Positions 21,324-29,334 of a stretch of DNA of 33,517 bases are shown piece by piece. The notes below the pieces were generated by a model. It was not told the origin of the DNA. It saw only the letters and a list, made by a program, of their open reading frames with translations, and searched no databases. The first letter of the stretch is position 1; each line of letters starts with the position of its first letter. Source of the DNA: Chloroflexota bacterium (lineage in GTDB: Bacteria > Chloroflexota > Dehalococcoidia > JACVQG01); the NCBI GenBank assembly GCA_016210545.1, contig JACQTY010000261.1, forward strand, positions 1 to 33,517, read 5' to 3'. Made by a program: the position numbers and the translations under genes.

Positions 21324-23630
21324 CTACCCCTTCTTCCCCTTCATCCCCATGTACACCCGCTCCGCGGTCATGGGTAGCTGTGTGAGGCGAACGCCCGTAG
21401 CATCGTAGATGGCGTTGGCGATGGCCGGCGCCACCGGGATTATCGGCGGCTCGCCGATGCCCTTGGCCCCGAACGGCCCCGTCCTCGACGGAATCTCCAC
21501 TATCTCCATCTGGACGGGCATCACATCAGAGGTGGTAGGCAGGCGGTAATCGCTCAGGTTGGGGTTCAGCGAACGGCCTTTATCGGTGATGACCTCCTCG
21601 TAAAGGGCGCAGCCCAGGCCAGTGGCCACGGCGCCCTGAATCTGCCCCTCCACGTTCTGGGGATGGATGGCAAAACCCACATCATGACAGGCGAAGTAGT
21701 CCTTCACCGTAACCATGCCCGTGTCCGGGTCAACTTGTACCCGGACGGCATGAGCGCCGTGCATGGGAGCATCCAGCCAGTTCTCCTCGTCCTTGCCCGC
21801 CTGGACCTCGGCCCGGCGCAACTCCGCGCCCGTCCCCAGGATGGGCGCGCCCCGTTCGTTGATAGCCAGCGAAGCTAGCTCGGCCAGGGACAAGCCCTTA
21901 TCGGAGTGCCCCCGCTCATACACGCGGCCGCCCACCGTCACCAGGTCTCCAACCGTGACCTTCAGCTTACTGGCAGCCAGGTCAAAAAGCTGCCGCCGGG
22001 CATCCTCGGCGGCCTGGCGGACGCTGTTGCCCACCCTCACCGTAGTGCGGCTGCCCCCGGTGCCGATCTCATAGGGGGTGCCGTCAGTATCCGAGGCGAT
22101 GACGGATACGTCGTCGTAGCCGACGCCCAGGACCTCGGCCACTATCTGGCAGAGGATAGTCAGAGGCCCTCCGCCCGACTCCGTGGCGCCGGTGAGCAAC
22201 ACAATAGAGCCATCGTCGTTGATCTTGACCCAGGCGCTCGAGACCGCGCTCCGCCGGTCACGGGAGGCGCCCGAGGCAGTGATGGGCACCCCACCCCACT
22301 GGCAGGCGGCGACTCCCCAGCCGGTATTAGGCTCAAGGGCCTTCTTCTGTTGCTCGCGCAGGAACTCCTGAGTGCGTTTCAGCGTTTCCTTAATACCCGG
22401 ATTGGCCACCCTGGCCCCGGTGGGCATCCTGTCTCCTTCGTCGTAGGCGTTCTTTAGACGGAACTCTATGGGGTCCATGTTCAGCTTCCGCGCCACCATA
22501 TCCAGGTGCGACTCCAGGGCGAAGACGGGCTGAGGGGCCGGCGGCGCCCGCATGTGGCCGCGGGGGCTGTTGTTGGTGTAGACGCGCCGTGCGGTAATAT
22601 CGACGTGGGGTATGCGGTACGGACCGTGCAACAGGACGCACGACATGTCCAGGTGGCCCACCAGGTCGCAGTAGGCGCCGGTATCGTAGGTTATCTGCCC
22701 CTGGAGGGCCAGCAGGGCGCCGTCCTGCCTGGCCCCTATCTTGAGGCGGGTTATGGTGGCCTCCCGCATGAAGGTGAAACTAAGTTCCTCCTCGCGGGTC
22801 AGGGCCAGGCGCACCGGCTTGCCGGATTTCATCGCCAGCAGGACGCAGAGTGGCTCGATCTGGGCCGTCCCCTTGCCGCCGTAATCGCCGCCCACCGCGG
22901 CCGCGATCACTCGCAAGCGTGACATGGGTATATTGAGGCCCTGGCTCACCGCCTGCCGTACGATGAACGGCGCTTTGCTGCTGGTCCACACGGTTATCCT
23001 GCCGGATGCATCCGATGCTGCGGTAACCTCGTGAGGCTGGATGAACCCCTGGTGCACCACTGGCGTGCGGTAGGTGTCTTCCCAGACCGCGTCGCAATGC
23101 GCCCAGGCATTTTCAACATCACCCAGGGTCAGGTGTGTCTCTGCCAGCAAATTGCCTTTAGGGTGAAAATGGGCCGACTCGCACTCATACTTGGCCAGCC
23201 TCTCGTGGACAAGCGGCGCACCCGGGCCTTCGGCATCGGCGATGTCAAACACCGCGGGCAACTCTTCATATTCAACCGATATGAGCTGCAGGGCTTCCTC
23301 GGCGGTCTCCTCATCGACGGCAGCTACTGCGGCCACCGGATCGCCGATGAAGCGCACCTGTTCCCAGGCCAGTATCGTCCGGTCCTTGACCCAGCGGCCG
23401 ACGAGCTGGTGGGGTGTGTCCTCGTGGGTGACTACCGCCTTCACACCGGGGAGGGCCAAAGCCCGGCGGGTATCAATCTTAACGATGCGGCCGTGGGCGA
23501 TAGGGCTGCGCAGGACCTTGCCGGTGAGCAGGTCCGGGAACAGGAAATCACCGCCGAATTTCGCCCGGCCTGTGGCCTTCTCGGCGGCATCTTTCTTGAG
23601 AACGCTCTTACCCAGGACTCGGTATTCCAT
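21324..23630 (-). CDS. Molybdopterin-binding subunit of a xanthine dehydrogenase-family hydroxylase
   Basis: A 768-aa large subunit of the molybdenum hydroxylase (xanthine oxidase) family. N-terminal a/b hammerhead domain ('KATGRAKFGGDF'), then the Mo-cofactor domains with 'GGDYGGKG', 'RGHMRAPPAPQ' and, near the C-terminus, 'GAKGIGEPP', which carries the conserved catalytic Glu. The CO dehydrogenase form I active-site loop (AYRCSFR) is absent, so the substrate is probably an N-heterocycle, aldehyde or similar organic compound rather than CO. The ATG has GAGGAG 7 nt upstream. The small Fe-S subunit gene lies upstream on the same strand, separated by a 190-bp intergenic repeat. No FAD subunit gene is present nearby. 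Confidence 0.93.
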   Translation of the reverse strand: MEYRVLGKSVLKKDAAEKATGRAKFGGDFLFPDLLTGKVLRSPIAHGRIVKIDTRRALALPGVKAVVTHEDTPHQLVGRWVKDRTILAWEQVRFIGDPVAAVAAVDEETAEEALQLISVEYEELPAVFDIADAEGPGAPLVHERLAKYECESAHFHPKGNLLAETHLTLGDVENAWAHCDAVWEDTYRTPVVHQGFIQPHEVTAASDASGRITVWTSSKAPFIVRQAVSQGLNIPMSRLRVIAAAVGGDYGGKGTAQIEPLCVLLAMKSGKPVRLALTREEELSFTFMREATITRLKIGARQDGALLALQGQITYDTGAYCDLVGHLDMSCVLLHGPYRIPHVDITARRVYTNNSPRGHMRAPPAPQPVFALESHLDMVARKLNMDPIEFRLKNAYDEGDRMPTGARVANPGIKETLKRTQEFLREQQKKALEPNTGWGVAACQWGGVPITASGASRDRRSAVSSAWVKINDDGSIVLLTGATESGGGPLTILCQIVAEVLGVGYDDVSVIASDTDGTPYEIGTGGSRTTVRVGNSVRQAAEDARRQLFDLAASKLKVTVGDLVTVGGRVYERGHSDKGLSLAELASLAINERGAPILGTGAELRRAEVQAGKDEENWLDAPMHGAHAVRVQVDPDTGMVTVKDYFACHDVGFAIHPQNVEGQIQGAVATGLGCALYEEVITDKGRSLNPNLSDYRLPTTSDVMPVQMEIVEIPSRTGPFGAKGIGEPPIIPVAPAIANAIYDATGVRLTQLPMTAERVYMGMKGKKG

Positions 23631-23820
23631 AGCTAGCTCCTCTTATGGGCAATATCCCGCTTATTGTGAACCAAACAGGGCAACACGCTAACCCGTCGTT
23701 GCGAGGCTACCGCCGTGTGAGGCCGAAGTGCCGATGCGTGGGGACACCTGTCGGTACGCGGCACGGATTGCTTCGCGGAGTTTACCCTGAGTAACACGAA
23801 GGGCTCGCAAAGACGCTCAA
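23631..23820. repeat. Dispersed intergenic repeat between the two hydroxylase subunit genes
   Basis: The spacer carries a copy of the CATTGCGAGG-type element: 'cgtcgttgcgaggc' at one end, 'ggattgcttcgcggag' and 'tcgcaaagacgc' at the other. Its 'cgcggagtttaccctgag' is the reverse complement of a segment of the repeat at about 6975 ('ctcagggtgaactccgcg'). It separates two cistrons that are usually close together. Confidence 0.65.
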
Positions 23821-24306
23821 TCATCGGGGCGCGGACACACTCAGTATTGCCTCGATAATCTTCTGGTAGCCGGTGCAACGGCAGAGGTTGCCCTCCAGAG
23901 CCGCCCTGGCCTCGGCCTCCGTAGGTATTGGGTTTTCCTCCAGCAGCGCTGCTGCGGCAAGGAGCATCCCCGGAGAACAGAAGCCACACTGCACCGCCCC
24001 GTGCTGGATGAATGCCCGCTGCAACGGGTGAAGACGGTTGGCGTGTTCCCCCGGCGGACGGAGAAGATACAGCCCCTCGATGGTGGTTATCCGACGCCCC
24101 TGCGCGTCCACCGCCAGGACCAGGCAGGAGTTAACCGCCTTGCCGTCCATGAGCACGGTGCAGGCGCCGCAGTTCCCCTTGCCGCACCCCTTTTTGGCGC
24201 CCGTCAGCCCCAGCCCGTCCCGGAGGACATCCACCAGCGCCGCAAACGGCTCGGCCAGCACCTCACGCGATTCGCCGTTGACATTCAAGGCAATCACTTG
24301 CTTCAT
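23821..24306 (-). CDS. [2Fe-2S] subunit of a xanthine dehydrogenase-family hydroxylase
   Basis: A 161-aa small subunit with both iron-sulfur clusters. The plant-type ferredoxin cluster is in 'GCGKGNCGACTVLMDGKAVNSC', and the C-terminal four-helix cluster uses 'QCGFCSPGM' and 'NLCRCTGYQKI'. It passes electrons from the molybdenum site of the neighbouring large subunit. The start at 24306 (MKQVIALNVNGE) is chosen over the track start at 24348 because GGAG lies 8 nt upstream and the standard N-terminus begins here. Transcribed first in the pair, from the promoter at 24398-24427. Confidence 0.95.
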   Translation of the reverse strand: MKQVIALNVNGESREVLAEPFAALVDVLRDGLGLTGAKKGCGKGNCGACTVLMDGKAVNSCLVLAVDAQGRRITTIEGLYLLRPPGEHANRLHPLQRAFIQHGAVQCGFCSPGMLLAAAALLEENPIPTEAEARAALEGNLCRCTGYQKIIEAILSVSAPR

Positions 24307-24397
24307 CGGGTCATCTCCATACAACAAGAATGGATAACCCGCAGGCATCTGGCCGTCGGGGGAACCCGGGTGGGCCAGCCGCGGGAAAGGATGCTGA

Positions 24398-24427
24398 ATT
24401 GTAATTGCGGAGGGAGATGGATGTCAA
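24398..24427 (-). promoter_or_regulatory. Promoter of the Mo-hydroxylase genes
   Basis: On the minus strand TTGACA (24422-24427), 18 bases, TACAAT (24398-24403), about 90 nt upstream of the Fe-S subunit ATG. The insertion sequence begins 25 bp upstream of the -35 and leaves it intact. Confidence 0.6.
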
Positions 24428-24442
24428 GAGGCAATGACACCT

Positions 24443-24451
24443 TCAATGACA
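24443..24451. repeat. Left target-site duplication of the insertion sequence
   Basis: TCAATGACA directly abuts the left end GGGTGCACGTCA; the identical 9-mer abuts the right end at 26291-26299. Confidence 0.85.
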
Positions 24452-24478
24452 GGGTGCACGTCAGGTTTTTGCGGAGGC

Positions 24479-25768
24479 TCATGATGCGGCCATACGGTCG
24501 GCTGACCGGCGCCCCCAGAAGTCCTCGAAACGGTCGCTGAGCTTATAGCAGCGCAGGGCGATGATGGCGTCGGCGCCAGCCACAGTCCAATGCATGCCAG
24601 CGCGCTTGCAGCGCGTGCCGATGGCTACCTTGCATCCCGCCTCGACGACTCCGGTCGAGGTGCATAGGCCCTCCGCCCGGAACTTCGCGTAGCGCATCCG
24701 CTCGCGGTTGCGTTGGATGTAGTCGATGCACTTGCGGGCCTCGTCATCTTTCGGCGCATGCGCCCGTAGGTCATCCAGGACTGCCCCGATGTCGCCAGCG
24801 TCCAGTTCGTGGTATCTCTGGCGGACCCACTCCTTACCCAAGCTGCTCTCCGGGCCGTAGATGGACTTGGCTACCTCCGAGAGCTTCTGCTTGGCATGGA
24901 ACCGGTCAACTATCTGGATGGCGCCGGGGAAGTGCTCGTTGGCGAGGTTCCACACCCAGGGTGCGCCATCGCCGAGCACAACGCGGCGCTGGGCACGGTC
25001 GAAGCCGCGCCGCTGCGCCTCGCGCTCGACACGCTGAGCGAACTCCGAGGGGGTCTTGTCGGTATCACGTGTGGCGGCGCTCTCGATAGCGGCTGAGTAG
25101 CTCACCGACCCCACGTCGCGCACCGGCGTCCCCTCCTCATCGCGTCCCTCAGCGCTCCACACAGTGACCAGCTTCACCTCGCGCGTCTTGGACGAGCCAT
25201 CAGGCTGCTTGCCCTCCCGTCCCTCCAATTCGGATGACCGCATCGGCACACCCGTGCCGTCCAGTCCCAAGTACAGCGTGGAGGCTACCCCAACAGACCC
25301 GGCTGGTGGCTCGACCACACATCGCTCGTCCTGGGCCACTTCGCGCCCCAGAGCCTCGGCGGCACGCTCAACGTGCTTGGTGGATACGTCCACCCCGGCC
25401 AACTCGCGGAGCAACTCATGGCCTTCCTCGAAGCTGACCATGGCGCCGACCATTCCCAGCATCCGCAGCACCCCCGGAGAGAGCATCCCGCCTTCCAAGC
25501 CCAGGGTACGGTCGCGCGGGTAGAAGCCGGTACCACACGCCCCGCAGTGATAGTAAGCCCGCTGAAGCGTCAGCAGCCCCAGCACACTCTCGAAGCTCTT
25601 GGAACGACGGCCGGCGTACCGCGCCAGTTCCCCGCACGCGCAGGGCGCCGTTGAGCCGGCATAGTCCGAGGTGTCGGCATTCAGTCGCTCCTCCACAGCG
25701 CGGGCGGCGACGCGCATCGCCTGGCGGCGAGCCGCCAGCTCGATGCCCTCCAGGTCCCAGCTATCCAC
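24479..25768 (-). CDS. ISKra4-type DDE transposase
   Basis: A 429-aa transposase counted from the GTG at 25768. The DDE residues are visible in 'LGLDGTGVPMRS' (first D), 'LGDGAPWVWN' with 'IVDRFHAKQKL' (second D), and 'STGVVEAGCK' (E). A zinc-like CxC/CxxC region ('CACGELARY', 'YYHCGACGTGFYP') precedes the catalytic part. The same frame stays open for 24 codons upstream of this GTG (to 25840) and reads plausible coding sequence ('FVTAFEAEIVTEIETL') without any start codon, up to the A5G4 run at the end of OrfA. Synthesis as an OrfA-transposase fusion by -1 frameshifting is therefore likely (inference). Confidence 0.9.
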   Translation of the reverse strand: MDSWDLEGIELAARRQAMRVAARAVEERLNADTSDYAGSTAPCACGELARYAGRRSKSFESVLGLLTLQRAYYHCGACGTGFYPRDRTLGLEGGMLSPGVLRMLGMVGAMVSFEEGHELLRELAGVDVSTKHVERAAEALGREVAQDERCVVEPPAGSVGVASTLYLGLDGTGVPMRSSELEGREGKQPDGSSKTREVKLVTVWSAEGRDEEGTPVRDVGSVSYSAAIESAATRDTDKTPSEFAQRVEREAQRRGFDRAQRRVVLGDGAPWVWNLANEHFPGAIQIVDRFHAKQKLSEVAKSIYGPESSLGKEWVRQRYHELDAGDIGAVLDDLRAHAPKDDEARKCIDYIQRNRERMRYAKFRAEGLCTSTGVVEAGCKVAIGTRCKRAGMHWTVAGADAIIALRCYKLSDRFEDFWGRRSADRMAAS

Positions 25769-25824
25769 GGCGCCCGCGCCTATGAGGGTTTCGATCTCGG
25801 TGACGATCTCGGCTTCGAAGGCTG

Positions 25825-26193
25825 TTACAAAGTCCCCTTTTTAGCCTTCTCTTGGGAGGCCGCCCCGGGTGCTGTCAGTTGGGCATCGGCCCACCCTTCG
25901 CACGCCTGCCAGTAGGCTTCCACACGGCTGCGGAATTCCTGGCCTGCCTCAATCTGTTGCCGTGCCAGCGCCGCCTGTTCGGTACTCAGGTACCGGGACC
26001 GGGTCTTCCCTCCCTCTATCCGCGTCAGGCTGTAATATGGGCCGTGCCGCGCCTGCCGATCATGCTGGCAACGGCACCCCTTTTGTCCACACTTCATGGA
26101 GCGCTCCGACACCGAGCCACGCCGCATCGGCGTCGGCCTTGCCAGCGTTGCCGCAAGCTCTCGAACTCCTGCTGGGACTACTTCATCGAGCAT
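25825..26193 (-). CDS. IS-encoded small zinc-motif protein (OrfA, DUF6788-like)
   Basis: A 122-aa protein with a Cys cluster ('MKCGQKGCRCQHD'), then 'HGPYYSLTRIEGGKTRSRYL', a pattern I associate with DUF6788-type proteins next to ISKra4-like transposases. It is probably a DNA-binding accessory part of the transposase. The ATG has a GGAGGAG site 5 nt upstream. The gene ends GCT AAA AAG GGG ACT TTG TAA, where the A5G4 run could shift ribosomes into the transposase frame. It lies wholly inside the insertion sequence. Confidence 0.8.
   Translation of the reverse strand: MLDEVVPAGVRELAATLARPTPMRRGSVSERSMKCGQKGCRCQHDRQARHGPYYSLTRIEGGKTRSRYLSTEQAALARQQIEAGQEFRSRVEAYWQACEGWADAQLTAPGAASQEKAKKGTL
25834..25842 (-). 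promoter_or_regulatory. Candidate -1 programmed frameshift site (AAAAAGGGG)
   Basis: On the minus strand, OrfA frame AAA AAG GGG; slipping back one base gives AAA GGG GAC and enters the open transposase frame directly. In the transposase frame a TAA lies just upstream (25841-25843), so that frame cannot be entered from further back. Confidence 0.6.
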
Positions 26194-26290
26194 ACTCTCC
26201 TCCTACCGCTATTATAGCCGTAGGATAACGAGACCACAATACCTAACTCCACTCACCTTTTGCTCAAGCTCACTTTGGTGACGTGCGCCC

Positions 26291-26299
26291 TCAATGACA
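26291..26299. repeat. Right target-site duplication of the insertion sequence
   Basis: TCAATGACA, identical to 24443-24451, directly follows the right end of the element. Confidence 0.85.
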
Positions 26300-26306
26300 C
26301 CTTCTA

Positions 26307-26335
26307 TTGATAGGGGCATCGACCGATGCTATAAT
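26307..26335 (+). promoter_or_regulatory. Promoter of gatC
   Basis: TTGATA (26307-26312), 17 bases, TATAAT (26330-26335), with an extended TGC just before the -10. The -35 starts 17 bp after the right end of the insertion sequence. The leader to gatC is only about 20 nt. Confidence 0.82.
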
Positions 26336-26360
26336 GGGGCCGTCGTTTGAGGGGGTATCT

Positions 26361-26651
26361 ATGGCGCTGAGTCGGGAAGAGGTCAGGCACATCGCTCTGC
26401 TGGCAAGGGTAGGGGTCACCGAAGAAGAGGTGGAGCGCTTTCGCGAACAGCTTTCGAATATCTTGGAAAATTTCCAGGCGTTGCAGAAAGTGGACACCAG
26501 GGATGTCCCAGCCACAGGCCATGCCATAGAGATGAAGAATGTCATACGCCCGGACGAAATCGCTGCTTCCCTATCTCAAGATGACGCTCTGGCCAACGCT
26601 CCCAGGAGAGAAGGGGAGTTTGTCCGCGTGCGGGCGGTGCTGGAGTTCTGA
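26361..26651 (+). CDS. gatC: Aspartyl/glutamyl-tRNA amidotransferase subunit C
   Basis: A 96-aa GatC: 'LSREEVRHIALLARVGVTEEEVERF' and 'LSNILENFQALQKVDT' followed by 'EFVRVRAVLEF' are the typical family pattern and length. It stabilises the GatA-GatB interface of the enzyme that converts Glu-tRNA-Gln (or Asp-tRNA-Asn) to Gln-tRNA-Gln (Asn-tRNA-Asn). The start at 26361 is chosen over the track start at 26307, which lies inside the promoter; GAGGGGG precedes it. Next gene is gatA; gatB is not in the window. Confidence 0.96.
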   Translation: MALSREEVRHIALLARVGVTEEEVERFREQLSNILENFQALQKVDTRDVPATGHAIEMKNVIRPDEIAASLSQDDALANAPRREGEFVRVRAVLEF

Positions 26652-26776
26652 GACAAGGGGCTGTGTTGTGATGACGTGACTGTCCGGCCACTCGAGACTC
26701 CGTTCCGGGAGTCTTCGATGGACGGGGGGGGCGGCGAGGTGGGGTAGGGCTTGATTTGAACCGGTTTTGCGGGCAT

Positions 26777-26804
26777 GTACGAGCACGGCGCGCCGTGCCC
26801 GTAC
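26777..26804. promoter_or_regulatory. 28-bp dyad immediately upstream of gatA
   Basis: GTACGAGCACGGC and GCCGTGCCCGTAC are reverse complements with one mismatch, separated by GC. The dyad ends 6 nt before the gatA ribosome binding region. As RNA it would form a stable hairpin; as DNA it could be a protein site. A second 7-bp stem (AGACTCC..GGAGTCT) lies at 26695-26714. Confidence 0.5.
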
Positions 26805-26823
26805 TGTGCGGAGCGAGGCAAAA

Positions 26824-28290
26824 TTGTCTGACGGCAAAGATCTGTGCTATTTGACCATCCGCGAGGCCCAGGAGCATCTCAAGGGTCGGCAGGTATCCTC
26901 AGTGGACCTGACGCGGGCGCTCCTGGAGCGGGTCCATGAGGTGGAGGACAGGGTCAAGGCCTACGTGACCGTGACCGAGGCGCGGGCTCTGGAGCAGGCG
27001 CGGCGCGCCGACGAACGATTGAAAGCTGGCGAGAATGGCCCCCTGTTGGGGATACCGGTGGCCATCAAGGATAACATGTGCACGAGGGGGGTCCGGACGA
27101 CGTGCTCCTCCCGCATGCTGGAGAACTTTGTTCCTCCGTACAATGCCACCGTGGTGGAGAGGCTGTCGGAGGCGGGGGCGGTGATGGTGGGTAAGACCAA
27201 CATGGACGAGTTCGCTATGGGGTCGTCTACGGAGAACTCGGCCTTTTTCACCACTCACAATCCCTGGGACCTGGCGAGGGTGCCCGGCGGCTCCAGCGGC
27301 GGCTCGGCGGCTGTGGTGGCGGCCGGGGAGGCTATATTCTCCCTCGGCTCCGATACCGGAGGGAGTATTCGACAGCCTGCCGGATTCTGCAATGTCGTCG
27401 GTCTGAAGCCGACCTACGGCCGCGTATCCCGTTTCGGGCTGGTCGCCTTCGCCTCGTCTCTTGACCAGATCGGTCCCATGTGCCGGGACGTCACCGACTG
27501 TGCTCTCGTGATGAACGTGATATCCGGGCGTGACCACCGGGACTCGACGTCCTTGGTGGACCCCGTGCCCGACTACACCAGGGCTTTGAGGCCCGATCTC
27601 AGGGGGCTGAAGCTGGGCGTTCCCAAGGAATTCTTCGTGGAGGGGATGGAGGCCGGCGTGAAAGAGGCCATGGAAACGGCCATACGGCAACTGGAATCTC
27701 TGGGGGCGAATATCGATAGGGAAGTGTCCCTGCGGTATGCCCCCTACGGTCTGGCCGTGTACTACATTCTGGCCCCGTCTGAGGCTATGGCCAACCTGGC
27801 CCGCTATGATGGCGTGAAATACGGTTACTCGGCGGATGCCCCCACCATGTGGGAAGCGTTGGAGAAGACGCGCCAGCTTGGCTTTGGGGCAGAGGTGAAG
27901 CGGCGGATCATGCTCGGCACATACGCTCTCTCGGCGGGGTACTACGACGCCTATTATCTCAAGGCCCAAAAGGTGCGCACCTTGATCCGGGAAGAGTTGA
28001 AACAGGCTTTTGAGAGGTATGACGCCTTGATAACCCCGACATCGCCGTCGGCGCCCTTCAAGATAGGCGAGAAGGCCGCCGATCCCTTGCAGATGTATCT
28101 GAGCGACGTCTGTACGATACCGGTGAACATAGCCGGTGTGCCCGGGCTGACGGTACCTGCGGGCTTTGTCGGGGGACTTCCTGTGGGCATGCAGATAATA
28201 GGAAAGCCGTTAGCCGAAGAAACACTGTTGCGTGTAGGGTTCGCTTATGAGCAGGCGACGCGATGGCGCCACCAGAGGCCTGCCCTGTGA
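26824..28290 (+). CDS. gatA: Aspartyl/glutamyl-tRNA amidotransferase subunit A
   Basis: A 488-aa amidase that releases ammonia from glutamine for tRNA-dependent amidation. The Ser-cisSer-Lys triad context is intact: '[13 protein letters not shown]' (Lys), '[14 protein letters not shown]' (cis-Ser) and '[13 protein letters not shown]' (nucleophile Ser). I take the TTG at 26824, with GAGG five bases upstream, because it gives the normal family N-terminus and length. The track's TTG at 26767 is upstream of a strong dyad and would add 19 unrelated residues. It lies 172 bp after gatC, an unusually large gap for this pair. Confidence 0.95.
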   Translation: MSDGKDLCYLTIREAQEHLKGRQVSSVDLTRALLERVHEVEDRVKAYVTVTEARALEQARRADERLKAGENGPLLGIPVAIKDNMCTRGVRTTCSSRMLENFVPPYNATVVERLSEAGAVMVGKTNMDEFAMGSSTENSAFFTTHNPWDLARVPGGSSGGSAAVVAAGEAIFSLGSDTGGSIRQPAGFCNVVGLKPTYGRVSRFGLVAFASSLDQIGPMCRDVTDCALVMNVISGRDHRDSTSLVDPVPDYTRALRPDLRGLKLGVPKEFFVEGMEAGVKEAMETAIRQLESLGANIDREVSLRYAPYGLAVYYILAPSEAMANLARYDGVKYGYSADAPTMWEALEKTRQLGFGAEVKRRIMLGTYALSAGYYDAYYLKAQKVRTLIREELKQAFERYDALITPTSPSAPFKIGEKAADPLQMYLSDVCTIPVNIAGVPGLTVPAGFVGGLPVGMQIIGKPLAEETLLRVGFAYEQATRWRHQRPAL

Positions 28291-28325
28291 TGCCCGGGTG
28301 ACCGGGGTATAGAAGGAGGGTCCAG

Positions 28326-28559
28326 ATGAAGGCCTTTGCGTTGATCAGCGTGCCGTCCGGGAAGTCTCCGGAAGCGGTAGTGGCGTTGAGGAAGGTGCCG
28401 GGGGTCGTGGAAGCGTGGGCCGTCTACGGCGAGACCGACATCGTGATCAAGATAGATGTCCCCGACCACCGGACGCTGGACCGGTTGATCATGCAGGATA
28501 TCCAGGGGATGAAGCTGGTGCAAAATACGCGGACCATGATCGTCATCGAATCGGTCTGA
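28326..28559 (+). CDS. Stand-alone Lrp/AsnC ligand-binding (RAM) domain protein
   Basis: A 77-aa protein matching the effector-binding half of Lrp/AsnC regulators ('MKAFALISVPSG', 'VPGVVEAWAVYGETDIVIKIDVPD', 'TRTMIVIESV') with no helix-turn-helix. Such small RAM proteins form rings that bind amino acids; regulatory targets are usually unknown. It has a strong site (GAAGGAGGGTCC) and follows gatA by 35 bp, probably in the same transcript. A link with amino acid sensing is plausible but inferred. Confidence 0.9.
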   Translation: MKAFALISVPSGKSPEAVVALRKVPGVVEAWAVYGETDIVIKIDVPDHRTLDRLIMQDIQGMKLVQNTRTMIVIESV

Positions 28560-29334
28560 TGGAGTGGGCTGCGGGTGAGATGTTCTTACAGTGGGGACGC
28601 AGCATGCTGCCACTTGTTCTAACATATTCTAACCCGGACAAGCCAGAATCGCTGATGCATGGAGCGCATCAGCCTCTTTGTCCGCTATCAAAAATCCCCC
28701 GTTCCGATTCCCCGAGGGGAATCGGAACTGCCCCCGTTGCGTAACTGCCCCTTACCATAATCCAGGTCGCTGGACACAATAGGTTTTTTGATATGTGGAG
28801 CGCGGATACCAGCTTTGTAGGGTGGGTGCAGTCCCGATGGAATCGGGACGAAACCCACCACCTCCCGTTGCTACGAAATGTCCCGACTTGTCGGGATTCG
28901 CTTCACCCACCCTACGTTCTTGCCCAGAGCGACTGCAGCGCCTGGTTGACCTTACTACTATGTGGAGGTTTACGAATCCTGGTTATTAATGGTCTTACAA
29001 TAGTCTATAAAGGCTGTCCGAAAGCGCCCCGAGCCCTGAGATTCTTCGCTTCGCTCCAGAATGACAATTTCGGTCAGCCTCGGGTAATGGTTTCGGAGTT
29101 CTTTTTGTTTTAAGGCCATTAGTATGTCCCAAGCCTCCGAGAACCTCTTGTGTCCGGCCCAAAAATGTGGGTAGTGGTCAGTCCGGAGATGGGGACTTTA
29201 GCTGAGGCACTGGGTGAGTAGGGCGGGGGATTTCTCGTGGTCCGCAATGTCACTCTAATTTGTTTGTGGCCATCATCGGGCTGCTGCTGTGCGGGGCGCA
29301 CGCAGGGGCAAATAATTCACAAGGAGTTGAACCA
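28560..29334. repeat. Gene-free region rich in nested palindromic repeats
   Basis: About 775 bp with no supported gene. It contains a two-tier hairpin at 28635-28684 (CGGACAA..TTGTCCG around GCTGATGC..GCATCAGC) and a perfect 13-bp palindrome at 28701-28728 (GTTCCGATTCCCC..). A composite element at 28818-28915 is bounded by GTAGGGTGGGTG and CACCCACCCTAC and contains two TCCCGA..TCGGGA hairpins. A repeat end lies near 29036-29075 ('gattcttcgcttcgctcc'). The last 150 bp should hold the acyl-CoA dehydrogenase promoter, but no convincing one was seen. Confidence 0.6.

Larger units (their letters stand above)
24452..26290 (-). mobile_element. Complete ISKra4-family-like insertion sequence (1839 bp)
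   Basis: The element is bounded by terminal inverted repeats GGGTGCACGTCA (left) and GGGCGCACGTCA (right, read inward), 11 of 12 matching and both beginning GGG, as is typical of ISKra4-type ends. A 9-bp direct repeat TCAATGACA flanks it. It encodes a small zinc-motif protein (OrfA) and a DDE transposase on the minus strand. It lies between the divergent promoters of the Mo-hydroxylase genes and gatC. Intact duplications, ends and ORFs suggest a fairly recent insertion. Confidence 0.88.

Noticed and set aside
28560-29334. CRISPR array
   Set aside because: The repeats here are palindromes of differing sequence at irregular spacing, with no direct-repeat/spacer periodicity and no cas genes.
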